The notes under the pieces: model-generated
What the model saw: the letters and a program-made list of their open reading frames with translations, nothing else
What the model was told of the DNA's origin: nothing
Database searches by the model: none
Translations under genes and position numbers: made by a program
Origin: Macrophomina tecta
Lineage: Eukaryota > Ascomycota > Dothideomycetes > Botryosphaeriales > Botryosphaeriaceae
DNA length: 64,000 nt
NCBI GenBank assembly: GCA_024180945.1
Contig: JAKSGN010000002.1
Span: 124,001-188,000, forward strand
Reading direction: 5' to 3'
In this document: piece after piece, positions 48,480 through 62,128 of the stretch
Position numbering within the stretch: the first letter of the stretch is position 1
Layout of the letters: every line of letters starts with the position of its first letter

Positions 48480-49300
48480 CGTTTATACTCTAGTATTAAT
48501 AACGACTTAATCTTTTAATAGAAGTACGAAGATAGCTAAGCTAAATCTATTCTATAATAACTAAAAGAAGCTCTAGATCTTTCTCTTATAACTTAACTTA
48601 TACTTTTTTTTTAACTCTAGGAACTTTTCTATTAATAATAAAAAGATAATATTCGCTACTATCTATCTCTATAATATTACGGTATAGTAGTTTAAGCCCT
48701 ATCTTAGAGACCGAATAAAGAAAGAACTAAAAGTATATAAAGAGAATACTAAGAAAATCTTTAGTAGCTCTAGATACTTTATAATTTAGATTAAGTAAAG
48801 CTTCGGAGACCTTAATAAGGTTAATAAAATCTAATAAGCCGTTATAAATATCTACTAGAAGACCTTAGTAGTAAACTATACTATAGAGTTCTAAAAAGCT
48901 ATAGCGTATCTAAATGACTAGTTTAACTACGCCCTTATAGACTACTACTACCGAGGATTTAAAGAGAGGGTTAAAGACTAATTTATAATCTAAGATAATT
49001 CTAAGACCCTAGATAAGCTTATTAAGCTAGCTATTAAATATAATAACCGCCTCTTCGAGTACTAATCTAAGAAATATAAGATAAACTATAAAGCTAATAT
49101 ATCGCACCTAGCGCGCCCTAGATATACTTAGAAAGAAGAAGATACTATAGAGCTAAATAATATTAACTACTAAAATAACCTATCTAAAAGAAATAACTAC
49201 TATAGAAGAAAGAATAACGGCTATAAAAAAATAATATAAAGAATAGACTCTAGAGTAAAAATAAAGACTTAAAAAAAGACTATACATCTACTATAGTAAG
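48480..49300 (+). pseudogene. gag remnant of element C
   Basis: Gag core at 48650-49000 parallels B: KPYLRDRIKKELK, FSSSRYFII, LNKVNKI-(Q)-AVINIYQK and YYYRGFKERVKD. A decayed zinc knuckle lies near 49270-49330 (YIYYSKT, KKIYYYLKKNK), with Cys/His codons turned to Tyr. It diverges from B's gag downstream of about 49090, so B and C are related but distinct subfamilies in the nucleocapsid. Multiple stops. Confidence 0.8.
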
Positions 49301-50339
49301 ACTTAAAAAAAGATATACTATTACCTTAAGAAGAATAAATAAGTCTTAGCTATAATATAAGAACTAAAAAACTAAGAAATCTCTATAGTTACTAAGTAAG
49401 AAAACCCCTTTACTAAATTTAATAAGCGATATAAAGAAAGCTAAAGCCCTAAGTATTAAAGGCTTAGCTAAATAGTCTATTATAATAATAACTATACTAC
49501 TTACTAGAGTAATAAGAACTCTATAGGCTAGTACCCTAAGAAGTTATAATATATTAATATAATTATAAGAATAGAAAAAGAGCTTATTAAAGCCTTTTCT
49601 AATAATAAGAATCTAGTCGATAGTAATATAAGAAAACTATATAATAGTATTCTAAAGTTAAGTATAACTAATAATAAGTAATAGTAGAACAAAGCTATAC
49701 TTATAAGAATAACTAAATATCTAATCCGATATAAAGAGATATACTATATTACTAATAGTCTAGAGTCTATAGTTATCTAGATTCTAGGCTCTATAATTAA
49801 TCTCGGAACGTAGTAATATAAGGTATAGTAAGAAAAGATATACGTATATATATAGTAAGATAATACCTAGAATCTATAAAAAAAATTACTACTTAAAATA
49901 GCTAACGAACTCGCATTCTAGCTAGAGAACGAGGTACAAGAAGTATAATAATACTAAGATCTATAGTATCTCCGCAATATAGTCTATACTCTCTATTAGT
50001 ATAGTATAGTAATTAGAAATAGAAGTATCTTATAATAAATATTTTATAAAAAATACGATATATCTATCTTCTAGTATTAGGTCCGAAATAGGTAGATCTA
50101 CTAGAGATAACTAATTAAATATAGTAGATAGACGTAATAGAAGAATACTCTAGTCCTAGTTAATAAATAAAATAAATATATCTATTATAAAATAATAGGG
50201 CGATCTATATTAAAAAACTAAATAACTCTTTTAGATAAAGACCTTAGAAGAGGCTATTAGATAAATCCCTTAACTAGATTATATATATAATAAACGAAAT
50301 TATATCTACTAGATTAAACTTATATTAACTTTTATATAT

Positions 50340-53300
50340 CCTAGTTATATTCTATAGGAAAAAGGTAATAGCTATAATTAATAGTAGTATATAAGGCATA
50401 TTCATCGATTCTAAGTTTATTATTAAGAACTAACTATCCTAGTAAGCTAAAAATTACTCTTATTAGCTAAGTATAGTAGATGACTTTCTAGTAAAATATA
50501 AAAATAGCTAGATACGAATTAAGATAGAAAAAATACCCCTTACTATTAATAATTACTAAGAATAAATTAATCTTAACATAATAATAATCCCCGAATACGA
50601 TATTATTCTAAGAATATCATAGCTAAAGACTTACGAGCTATATATTAGCTAGAGAATAAAGACTATTACGTTTTCTAATAAATACTATAGGCGCTACCTT
50701 ATAATAATAAAAAGAAGCTAATAAAGTTAGAAGAAAGCGCTAGAGTCTAAGAGCTAAAATAAAACCTCTAAGCTAAGATAATAGAATAATAATATACCCG
50801 TAGATATTAGATAAATTAGCTATTAAGTGCTAAAACTTATAATAAGATAAGAAGAAAAGACCTATATAATTTATATAAAACCTAGTAAAAATACTAAGTA
50901 AAAGACTCTTACTCGTATAATATAGGGCCTTATAGATAAGAATAAGAATAGCCTAAAGCTAGTTAGAGAAGACTATTCTTAGAGACTTAATAAATAATAT
51001 AGCTATCTAGATAAAGTAGATACTAGTTTTCTTAGATATAAAAGCTATAACGATAAAGATATTTTAGTAGCTAAGGTTAGTATAAACCTTAGTAAAATTA
51101 TAAGGCCTACTATAGATAAATTAGTACCTATACTAGAATTAAAAATAGTTCTATAAGAGTTCTAGAATATACTAAGAATATTCTAAGAAAAAGATAAAAA
51201 ATAACTATTAAAGTACTAGCTATAGAACTACGAGATATTCTTACTTTTAAAAATATAATTTACTTTTAAGCCTATTTACTTCTTATCTAAGATAGAGGCC
51301 GAAGTATTACGAAAATATATTAATAAAAATCTAGAATAAAAATATATACGACCTTTATAGTCGCTAGTAAAATACTCTATTCTATTTATTTTTAAGAAAA
51401 ATAGTATGCTCTGCCTCTATATTAATTATAGATAGCTAAATAATATTATAGTAAAAAACTAATATCTACTACCTTATATTAATAAATTATAGAATAAGCT
51501 TTATAATGCTAAGTTTTTTATAAAACTAGATCTCTAAAAAGGTTACTACCTAGTCTATATTAAGAAAGATAAAGAATAGAAAATAGCGTTCTAAATAAGA
51601 TTTAAATATTACGAGTATATAGTAATATTTTTTAGGCTTACTAATATATTAGCTATCTTCTAAAGCTTAGTTAATAATATTCTACGTTTATATTTAAATA
51701 TATTCGCCTTAGCTTATCTAGACGATATCTTAATATACTCAAAAATACTTAAAAAATATACTAAGTATATAAGAAAAGTCCTAAAGGCCTTAAATAAATG
51801 AAATCTCTAAGTAGCCCTAGAAAAGAGCGAGTAGTATATATAAAAGATAAAATACCTAGGATTTATTATTATTCTAGAATATATTAGTATAGACGATAAG
51901 AAACTAGACGTAATTAGAGACTAGCCTATACTATAAATTATTAAAGAAGTATAATTCTTTCTTAGATTTACTTACTTTTATCGAAAGTTTATTATAAACT
52001 ATACTAAAATAGCGGTATCTCTAACCGACATTACTAAAAAGAAACACGGATTTATATAAAAAAAAAGATAATAACGAGCGTTCAACTTACTAAAGCGAAT
52101 ATTTATAGAAGTACTAGTTCTAGGGCTCTATAACCTGAATCTACTAATTATAGTAGAAACTAATACTTTAGACTATACTATAGAAGCTATACTTAGTTAG
52201 CTAAATAAGAAAGACCGACTATACTCTATTACCTACTACTTAAGAAAAATAATATCTACTAAAAAGAACTATAATATCTATAATAAAGAACTTTTAGCTA
52301 TAGTTATAGCTTTTAAAGAATAGAGATACTATCTTAAGAGTACTAAATACTAGATTATAGTCTACTACGACTATAAGAATCTTTCGTACTTTATTATTAC
52401 TAAGAAATTAAACCGTTAGTAAGTTTAATAGGCTAAAGAGCTAGCGTTCTATAATATAAAGATTATTTATAGAAAGAAATCTAAGAATACTTATATTAAC
52501 GCGCTAAATAGATAAGCTAACTATATCGAAAAAAAGCTAGGTCTATAACCTATAATACTTAATATGTAGAAGAATAGGTCTTTTATACTCGCTAGCTATA
52601 GCCGCTAGATTATAGCTATTTATAGCCTAGAATAAATATAGCTTAAGAAAGAACTAGATAACTCGCTTATTTTAATTAAACTATTCGCCCTAGCGATACG
52701 CCTCGAAGGTAATAAATAGGAGTAAAAGATCTAAGAAGTCTATATAAATAATATAATAGCTTAAGAAATCGGAGAACTTAATAATAATTTCTAAGTAACT
52801 AGAAATGTAGATAATATAATTCTATTTTTAAAATTAATCTACGTTCTAGTTAAATTATGGAAGAAACTTATAAAAAATATATATAAAGCCCTAGTATATA
52901 GTTATTAAAAAATAAATAAAATAATAGAGCAAATTATAAGAAGCTACTACTTTCTAAAACTAAGAAGAACTATCTAATAAATAGTTTTATAATATAATCT
53001 TTATATTAGAAGTAAGGCCGCGAGGTACGTATTTTATAAACTACTTTAGCTACTACTAGTACTAAAGCGCCCTTAGTAATCTATCTTACTAGACTTTATT
53101 ATAGACCTATCTAAGTTAGAAAAACCGCTTACTAAGATTAAGTATAACTTAATTCTAGTTATCGTTAATAGAATAATAAAGTATGTATATTACCTACTAT
53201 ATCTTAAGATAGTAAATACGAAAGAACTCGCCTATATATTTCTTAGAATAATTCTTAGTAACTACGAGTTACTAAAAGAACTCGTATTAAATAAAGATTA

Positions 53301-54160
53301 GCTATTTATATTCTAATTCTAGTAAACTCTTACCCGCTAGCTTAGAGTTAAGTATAAGCTCTTAACTATAGTATATCCTTAAATAGATAAATAGATAAAA
53401 TAAACGAATTAAATGCTAGAATAATACCTATGCTACTACCTTAACTATATATAAGATAACTAGGTCGAGCTACTACCGCTCGTATAGTTTGCGTATAATA
53501 GCTCGAAAGTATTAGCTATATAAGAATTTCTATTCTACGCTAACTATAGTTATAAGCCTATAGCTTATAAAGAGCTAATACTAAGCGAATTTCTAGCCTA
53601 AAAAGAAATTCTTAAAATAGACTAGCTAAAGATACTTTATAAATAATTATATCTAGATTTTAAATTTATAGCCCTATAAATAGATAAATACTATAATAGA
53701 TAGTACTAAGAGATACTAAAGCTAAAAGAAAAAGATAAAGTTTATCTTTTTAAAAAAAATATTAAGATAAAATAGCCGAATAATAAATTAGACTTTAAGA
53801 AAATTAGACTATTTAAAATTAAAAAATAGATTAGAAAGATTAATTTCTATCTTAGACTATCTAATACTATACGAATATACTCTATATTTTATATCTTACT
53901 TCTTAAACTAGTACTAGAAACTACTATACTATTATACTAAATAAAAGAAATACTACTAAAAAATCTAAATACCGACGAAAATATAGACTAGAATATAGAA
54001 TAAGTTCTAGATAGTAGCTATATTAACAGTTAGTTCTAATACTTTCTTAAATAGAAAGAAGACTAGAATAATACCTAGAAATTATTAAAACTCTACGACT
54101 ATTAAGAACTTATTAATAAGTTTTATCGCCAAAACCTAGATTAATTAATACTACCGACTC
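50340..54160 (+). pseudogene. pol remnant of element C (protease to chromodomain)
   Basis: Protease about 50340-50660 (INSSI for the D-S-G loop, IIPEYDIILRIS). RT 51290-51970 is the best preserved here: ILFIFKKNSMLCLYINY, FIKLDL, GYYLVYIKKDKE, FRLTNILAIF and ALAYLDDILIYSK, with the YLDD box intact (51714-51727). RNase H 52100-52430 (KKNYNIYNKELLAIVIAFK). Integrase 52900-53560. Chromodomain 53960-54150 (LKLYDYQELINKFY then NLD). The strong RT match to B gives the family. Stops (mainly TAG and TAA at former Gln and Trp codons) abolish expression. Confidence 0.9.
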
Positions 54161-54319
54161 GTTATATATGAAAGACCCGAAATTAAACTCGGGAAATAAA
54201 GATAACTACGCCTAGTTAACTAGACTAGAGCCCTTGAAAGGCGTAAAACCCAAACTAATACTAGAAAATCTAATAGACTAGAATAATTCTATAATATTAT
54301 TAACTAAGATATCGCTATA

Positions 54320-54800
54320 TAAATGCTTTAGCGATCGCTCCTCCTTAGTATTTTTAAAATTAATAAAAATTCTAGCTTTACGAACTAACTTAAGATGATC
54401 TAACTTTAATTTCTCTACGGTTATAGCCTTCTTTAAGAGTATTAAATAAGTATAATACTTTAAGAGATTCTTCTATTTCTCTAAATAAGATAAATTAGCT
54501 ATTATAGTCTATATAGCCTTATGAGCCTCTTTTCGGTTTATACGTACTTTAGCGTGCGCCTAATCGAGATAATTAACTAGAGTTAAATATTAGTAATAGT
54601 AAAAGATAATAGAAATTGAATATATAGTCTATAGTATTAAGACCTCTACTATCGTAAGTAGTTTAACTATAATGAGTATACTTTCTATAATAAAAAGAAC
54701 TCTTAATATCTATTTAATATTTTATAGGCTCGCCCTTAGAAGCTAGAAGTAAATAAAAAGAATAAGAAATAAGTATTTTATAACTCTTATAATTAATATA
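54320..54800 (-). pseudogene. Antisense reading frame of element C
   Basis: Reverse-strand counterpart of the frame at 810-1300 in element A; the two match closely on the DNA level (CTACTATCGTAAGTAGTTTA, AGGCTCGCCCTTAGAAGCTA). It keeps the AS(K)GEP and YREYT-like blocks but has more stops than B's. Element D is inserted just beyond its start, at 54810. Confidence 0.5.
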
Positions 54801-54809
54801 CTTATCTAG

Positions 54810-55002
54810 TATTAGAATAATAGGCCCTAGTATACCCTTAGAATACTTATACCGTATATTCTATGTACTTATTACGTGCTACGCACGGGCCTCTAGTATA
54901 TAACGCTACTAAGGAGTAAATCCTATACTACTAAAGATTTATATTTAAGAATATACGACTCTTCTAAAGACTTTCTATTTATAACTAGCCTATTTACTTA
55001 TA
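54810..55002 (+). repeat. D 5' LTR (193 bp)
   Basis: It starts TATTAGAATAATAGGCCC and ends TTTACTTATA. It contains GCTACGCACGGGCC, shared with the 3' LTR; the LTRs differ by transitions. Confidence 0.95.
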
Positions 55003-56340
55003 ATTAAATTCTTCTTAATTTTTTTTAGAAAAGTAGCCGGTCTTAAAGGGCTATATATAATGATTTTAATAATTCTAATAAAAAGAACGATTTTATGATA
55101 ATAGAAATAAGAGACTAATAAAGCCATTTAAATACTTAAAATAAATAAATAGAAATAGGCTTATTAACCTCTAAAGACTATTAAACGCTAATCGTTAATA
55201 GAAGCACCTAGGGCGTTAAACACCTAATAGGTAACGCAGCCAAACTAGAAGCACCTATAGCTATTAATAAACTATAACGCTTACGTAGCGTATCTATAAA
55301 AGATATATTAAAAGCCGAGCTTCTAGAACGCCTTAATCGCGTTAAGATTCTATAATAGCTATAAGCGGCCCTTAACGGCGAACTACCTACTATTTCTATA
55401 CTAAACATAGGCGAAACGTATACGAAAAGTAGAATAGATAATAGTAAAAAGTAACTTAACCTCTTTATAAGAAATTTATCTCTAAAACTCGAAGGCCTTA
55501 CTTAGGGCTTATACGACTTATAGACGAATATAGTAGAGATACGTTTCGGTATATACTAGATAAATAAGAATTACCTTAGAAGAATTCTCTAGACTACTAA
55601 AGAGCTATCTAAATATAAGACCCTCTTTTAGCACGTCTAAAGACGTCTAATAAACTAAAAGAAACTAGTACTACTCTAGTAGAAGTTTAAGATATTAGTA
55701 TAGAATTATATTCATAATTTTATCGTCTACCACCTTAACAACGCTATTAGTTATTATACTACGATAATAAAGAAGGGCTAGAAGTTTATAGAATTCTACG
55801 CCTAAATAAAGACGTACGAGAATAAATTTATATATTAAATTTAAAACGTAGATTACTATATTAACTAGATTTACTCCTAGCTTTTACTATTTATATATAC
55901 GGAGCTTGTGCGCTAGTTCTTTCTTATTAGAATATAGGTAGAAGAGAATTTAGTAGCTAAAATTTAACGTGTTAAGTAAATACTAGAGATAATAAGGCCC
56001 TATAAAAAGAGCGAGGATAAGTAATAGTTATAGAAAACTAAGCGCTCTTTTACTACTTCTAGCCTAGGACGTAACGGTTCCTATAAGGATTTTAGAAATA
56101 GTAAAAAGACTAAAGAAGACTAAAGATCTAAAGCTTTAGCTCTTTTAAAGAACGTAGGCGATTCGTATAGGTCTAGTACTCTAAATATAGGCGAAAAGTA
56201 GGCTAAAGACTATACTAACTAGATAAACTATAAAAATAAGTAAGACTTAGAAAAAGAAAAGTTCTAATCGCTTTTCTCTTTTTCTTATAATTAGGGCCTT
56301 AAATAGGAGATAGTTTAAAACGTATAAAAATTATTACTTT
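55003..56340 (+). pseudogene. gag region of element D
   Basis: Plus-strand frames read through stops: at 55205-55420 GVKHLIGNAAKLEAP, IKDILKAELLERLNRVKI and AALNGELPTISILNIGETY, then NLSLKLEGLT and INKNYLRRIL at about 55480-55590. Position before the protease makes this the Gag part, but I see no zinc knuckle and the family is not otherwise identified. An uninterrupted 66-codon minus-strand frame at 55208-55408 is a shadow of this one. Many stops. Confidence 0.55.
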
Positions 56341-59300
56341 AATAGAAACCCTATCCGGTTCTACTAAAATTCGAGTATTAATAGATTATAGTTATAACCT
56401 AAACCTTATATTCCTTAAATACGTAGAGCGACTTACCTTATAAAATATATAAGCTAGTACTAAGCCATCTATCCACCTTCTTAATAATACTACCATTATA
56501 TTATACGACTCTTATTATATAGGGGTTACTATATGCGACTTAGGGGGCGCTACGCATACTACTAAACTCTAATCTTACTAGAGTAGCTTATTTATAGGCT
56601 ATAACGCTATACTTAGTATATCCTAGCTTAGAATTACCGGGCCGGTTATCGATTTTAGAAGAGAAATATTTTACTAGAGTATAAACTCGCTAGAGCGTAT
56701 ATATCTAGTAAACGCTACTAAATTATTCTAGAACTTAGAACTAGAAAAGTCTATTTACTTTCTCTAGCCGTTCGACTACTAGCTCTCGCCTACGGGTAAC
56801 TTAGAAAGTTAAAGAAATAACTTTAACTCTTTTATAGCCCTTTTATAGGCGGAAAGTATACTAAACGTACGCGAAAAGTAGAATAGAGGCGACTAAAATC
56901 TAAAAGAGCTTTTATCTAACTAAACTCTCTTTTATCTATAGGGGCTATACTCCCGTATCTAAAAAGTATACGAACCGTATAAGAAACTCGCCGGTTTAAT
57001 AGACGTACTACTAGCTAAGATAGCTAAGAAGGTCCGCGACGAGATTTTAAATACTTATAGAAAGTACTTAGACATCTTTTTAGATAAATAAGCTACTAAG
57101 CTACCGTAATATACTAAGTTTAATTATACTATTAATCTCGTTATAGGTTCTAAGCTACTATTAATATCTTTATATAGACTCTTCTAATCTAAACTACGAA
57201 TTCTTAGGGAATATATTAATAAGGCCTTAAAATAGGGGTAGATTAGATATAGTAAGTTATCTACGGGCGTACCTATTCTCTTCGCCCCCTAAGATAGATG
57301 GTACTATATGGTTATACGTAGATTATAGGGGCCTAAATAAAGTTATAATTAAAAATAACTATTCTATACTACTAGTAGGCGAGTTACTAGACCGTCTAAG
57401 TATTATAAAGATCTTTACTAAACTAGACCTACGCGATACTTATTACTAAATCCGTATAAAGAAAGATAATAAGTAGAAAATAATATTTAAGATATATTAC
57501 GGGTATTACGAGTATCTAGTTATACTATTTAGCTTAACTAACGTACCCGTAACCTTCTAGTCATATATTTACCGAGCCCTAGAAGGCCTAGTAGATACGA
57601 TTTACGTAGTCTACTTAAATAATATACTTATATACTTAGCGAATAAGTCTTAGTACACTAAGTACGTTAAACGCGTTCTCTAAAGATTATGTAATTAGAA
57701 CCTCTACGTAAAACTATCTAAATATAGCTTTTATATAAAGTACGTTAAGTTTCTAGGCTTTATTATTACCCCCTAGGGAGTTATTATAGATCCCGTAAAA
57801 GTCGAAGCTATTAAAGACTAGCTAGAGCCGTAAAGCTATCGTAATATTTAGGTTTTTCTAGGTTTTACTAATTTTTATAGGCGCTTTATATAGAATTACT
57901 CTACGGTGGTTTAGCCACTAATAAGCTTATTAAAAGAAGTAGCCTAGAATTCTAATCTAAAGGCTAAACGAGCGCCAAAAAAGGGGCTAACTAAATAGTA
58001 TAAGCCTTAGAAGTAGCCCGTAGGGATAAAATAGGCGTTTAGTAGACTAAAAGTATACTTTACGTAGGCTTCTATACTACGATACTATAACCCGAATCTT
58101 CTAGTTATACTAATTACCGATATATTAAACTATATCTACGGCAGTATCCTCCTTTAACTACTAGATAAAAAGAATAACTAGCGCTACTAGTACCCTATTA
58201 TATATTTTAGCTATAAGTTTACTAGTGCTAAAATACGGTATAATACCTACAATAAAAAACTCTATACTATTATATAGTACTTTAAGCATTAGAGGCCTTA
58301 TTTAGTATATATATAAACGTTAGTACGGGTATTATCTAATTATAATAATCTACATTATTTTATAATAACTAAGAGCCTTACGGCTCGATAGGCTTAATAC
58401 GCCGAAGTCTTAGCTAAATTTAATTTTAATATTAAATATAAGCTAGGTAAGTCTAATCTAGCGGACGCTCTTTTAAGGTGCCTAGACTATACCCTTAGCT
58501 TTAAAAAGAGCGATAAGCGCATCTATCTTAATACTATATTATCTATACTATAACGTAAACTCTAGATTTAGGGATTAGAGAAATTTCTATATACTACTAA
58601 GGACCTCAGCTAAGAGTATAAGGAAAACCTACGTATAAACGGCGGTACTAATTACTAAACCACCTTAGTCTATTTCATTACTTATAAGGAGTACGATAAG
58701 TTTACTTATAAGAATATAGAATCTTTAGTATATACTCGCTATAAGAAAGCTAGTAAGAGCTTAGTATAAAGCTTTATACCTTAGTTTATAGTAATAGTAG
58801 CCGCTATAATTAAAATAGCATTCGAAGCTACTTCTAAATCATTAGTTAATTTTATTTATGTCGAGTAATAAAGAAATGCCTTCTATATAGACGTATAAGA
58901 ATAGCTTATAAAAAGAATACTTTTAGCGTATAATTAGTATATAATTAATAAGTAAGGACTTCTACACTATAAAAAGTAGGTATACATGCTAAAATATACT
59001 TCGCTATACGAGGAAATCCTACTTAGAAATTATAATAATCTAAGTAGTAGCTATTATAGTATTTACCGTACCTAAGAAGTACTTTCTAGAAAGTACTACT
59101 AGAAAGATATTACTACAAACATTAAAAAATACGTATAAAGCTATAATACCTACTAACGTAATAAGGCTCGCTAGTATAAATCTTATAGATTATTATAGCT
59201 ACTACTAGTAGCTACTTAACCCTATAGATACTACTTTCTTAACTTTATTACGGACCTACTAGAATCCATAGAGCGAGATAGTTAAGTATATAACGTAGTT

Positions 59301-60310
59301 CTTATACTCGTTAACTACTTTACTAAATATATACGTTATCTACCGGTTAGAAAGATAATTAATAGGGTAATACTCGCGAATTTTATCGTAAATAACGTCT
59401 TTATATAATTTAGGCTGCCTAATAGCCTAGTCTTAAATAGGGGCTTAACGTTTACGAGCTAGTTCTAGAGCGAATTATACTATAATCTTAGAATTAAGTA
59501 TAAGTTAAGTATCTTCTTTTACCTATAGATAGACGGCTAAACGAAGAGGTAAAATTAGAAGTTAGAGGCGTATCTACGCTACTATACCTCTTAGAACTAG
59601 TTAGACTAGGTAAAGCTTCTCTAGTAGGCTTTATACGTCTATAACTAGAAAACCTACTCTTCTATAGGCTTCACACTAGTTTAACTAGATATAGGGGTAG
59701 AACCTAACTCCTAGAACGGGGTTTAGAATAACCTTAATAGAAATCCCCTAATCGAATTAGCCAAAGCAGCTAAAAAGCACGCGAAAAGTATATAAAAAGT
59801 ATAGAAATTAGTAGTAAAATTTCTTAAATACTTCTAGAAGCTCTAAATGAAATATTATAACTAAAACTAAACTAAAATATATTTTAATATTAGATAACTA
59901 GTCCTTCTCTTAGTAAGAAATATTAAAACTAAATAGCCTTATAAGAAACTTAATAATCGTTATCTAGGGCTATTTTAGATTCTAGAAGATTAGCTTCTAG
60001 ATCTACCGCTTAGACCTACTATAATTTATATTCCGGCTATATACTATTTTTAATATTATATTACTAGAAGCTTATACGGTAAGGCTAGGGTTTTAACCGC
60101 TACTAGTTAAAGAAATCGACGATAGTAGATACTAAAAAGTTAAAGCTATAGTAGCCTATAAAAAAGAGCTACTAAGGTAATACCTACTTAAATAGCTCGG
60201 CTAGTCCTATAAAAATAATAAGTAGAAGTAAAAAGAGAAGCTAGATAATTATAAAGAGCTTCTATAGAATTATCTTAAAGAAAACCCTATTTTCTAGAAC
60301 GCCTAGCTAA
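56340..60310 (+). pseudogene. pol remnant of element D (protease, RT, RNase H, integrase, chromodomain)
   Basis: Protease about 56345-56660 (IRVLIDYSYNLNLIFLKYV, SSLFIGYNAILSIS). RT 57130-57900: DGTIWLYVDYRGLNKVIIKN, GELLDRLS, IFTKLDLRDTYY, FSLTNVPVTF, ALEGLVDTIYVVYLNNILIY (YLDD now YLNN, 57611-57625), FLGFIITP and FLGFTNFYRRFI. A small indel near 57290 seems to shift the frame. RNase H 58060-58460. Integrase 59050-59620 (FITDLLESIERDS, VLILVNYFTKYIRYLPV, FTS...F). A chromodomain-like block lies at 60090-60310 (VKEIDDSRY, KELL, NYKELL-(x)-NYLKENPIF). Order and residues are those of Ty3/gypsy, from a different family than A/B/C. Confidence 0.88.
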
Positions 60311-61793
60311 AATGTAAGCAAAACGTAGGTGAAATATAGACTATAAGTAAGCTATAGTGAGGGCGCCTCCTAGAATTAAAGAATAAGAAGAAATATTAAA
60401 AGAAATACTTAATTTATAAAGAAGGGCTCTAAAAGAGCATCTACTTTATATTTAAACTATACTAAAATTATCTCTTATCCATATTAGATATTCTTATAAA
60501 GTACTTATTCTTAAAATCCTCGTTTACTACTTTATTAATTAGCTTTATTAAGCTAATTCTATCTAGTCTAGCCTAATAACGCTACTAATTCTCCGAGCGC
60601 GATATATTACACGTATACTACTAGTTACTACGGCCGCTAGTAGCCGTAATTTTCTTTATCTTTTACTTTTTATATACTAATACTGCCTCTTTTAATATAC
60701 CGGCGTACTTATATAGCGTAAGTACGTTCTTCTCTATAAACTTTAGTACCTTCTTATTAGAAGCGCTATCGAAGCTATCGTAATAAAATAATAGTAAATT
60801 AGTAGTACGGCGGAATTAAGAAAGAATCTAAAAATAAATTTTATTATTAGTAACAAGTATAAGTAGTATAAAAGTATATAAAAAGTATAAAAAAAGTAGA
60901 GAAAAAGTATACTTATTAAAATATATTTATAACTACTCTTCGTATACTAATTATACTTAGTATAGGATAGATTCTTAAAGTAGATCTAGCGAAGCCCCCT
61001 AAGAAGCTCCATAGGTATAAAATTAATCTATACTTTACTCTCGTAGTGGCGTATCGTACTCTAGTAGCATACGTAATGTATATAGTATACTACTACTAAA
61101 CTAGGCTATAGCTAAAGATAAAGAAGAAGCTTTACTATATTACCTATAATAGACGTCTACGGAAGCTTATTATAGAAGTAATTTAAGTAAATAAAGCCGG
61201 AAGAAGTCTATATAGTAATAGTTATTTAGAAGAAAGAAGTAATAAAAAGAGTTAATATTAGTTAAAGACATTTTAGTTAAAGAAGAGAAGCTAGATCTAA
61301 ACTATAAAAATCTAGAGAAATACGGGGGGTTATTATACCTATTAAAGCTATCGAAAAAATAACCTTATACCCTATAAGTATTATTAGCATGCGTAAGTTA
61401 CTAATTAGTATATTCGCTAGTATTATTATATAAGGCCAACTTCTATTATTCTTAATAGTAATAATATCTAATAATAAAGAAAAAACCGCGCTAATATACT
61501 ATTACCTACGTTTTTTGTATATATAGTATACCGCTAGTATTACTAATAACTACTTAGTAATATATTTCTTTATTTTTCTATTAATTTATTATTCTTTATT
61601 TATTATTCGTAGTAATAGCTACGTAATAAGGCTAATTCGCCTTACTACGCAACGCCTATAGCTAATGCATAATACTACATTTTATATAGTAATTAGATGT
61701 ACTTTTTTTCCTTACTAAAGGTTTTTTAATAAGGTACTAATATAATATCTTCTAATAGAAATCGGGGCGATTTCTACTAGAGGGGGGAAATAG
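60311..61793 (+). other. 3' non-pol region of element D with polypurine tract
   Basis: About 1.5 kb between the chromodomain-like block and the 3' LTR, unusually long. Plus-strand frames show short Ser-rich stretches but no domain I recognise on either strand. It ends in the polypurine tract at 61779-61793, the primer site for plus-strand DNA synthesis. Confidence 0.6.
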
Positions 61794-61986
61794 TATTAGA
61801 ATAATAGGCCCTAGTATATTCTTAAAGTACTTATACCGTGCGTTCTACGTGCTTATTATATACTACGCACGGGCCCCTAGTATATAATGCTACTAAGGGG
61901 TAAATTCTATACTACTAAGAATTTATATCTAAAAATATACGACTCTTCTAAAGGCTTCCTACTTATAACTAGCCTATTTACTTATA
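61794..61986 (+). repeat. D 3' LTR (193 bp)
   Basis: It starts TATTAGAATAATAGGCCC and ends TTTACTTATA, and is followed by CCTAG and the continuation of element C. Confidence 0.95.
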
Positions 61987-62128
61987 CCTAGAAGAACCTA
62001 TTTAGTATACTTACGTTTTAAAGATATTATAAAAATTTACTAGAGGAAAAAAAGAAAAAATAAAAAAAACCTAAGATATAAATAAGCGAATAAATCTTTA
62101 GGCTAAAGATTCTTAAGAAGGGAAATAG

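Larger units (their letters stand above)
54810..61986 (+). mobile_element. Ty3/gypsy element D (7.2 kb), nested in element C
   Basis: Both LTRs are 193 bp (54810-55002, 61794-61986). The target duplication is TCTAG (54805-54809) and CCTAG (61987-61991), a single C/T difference. A textbook polypurine tract (AGAGGGGGGAAATAG, 61779-61793) precedes the 3' LTR. RT, RNase H, integrase and a chromodomain-like region are recognisable. More CG dinucleotides survive than in C or I, agreeing with its later arrival. Still inactivated by stops. Confidence 0.95.

Noticed and set aside
55208..55408. 66-codon minus-strand frame in element D
   Set aside because: Antisense to the presumed gag of D. Unlike the A/B/C antisense frames it has no homologous counterpart in the window to support coding.
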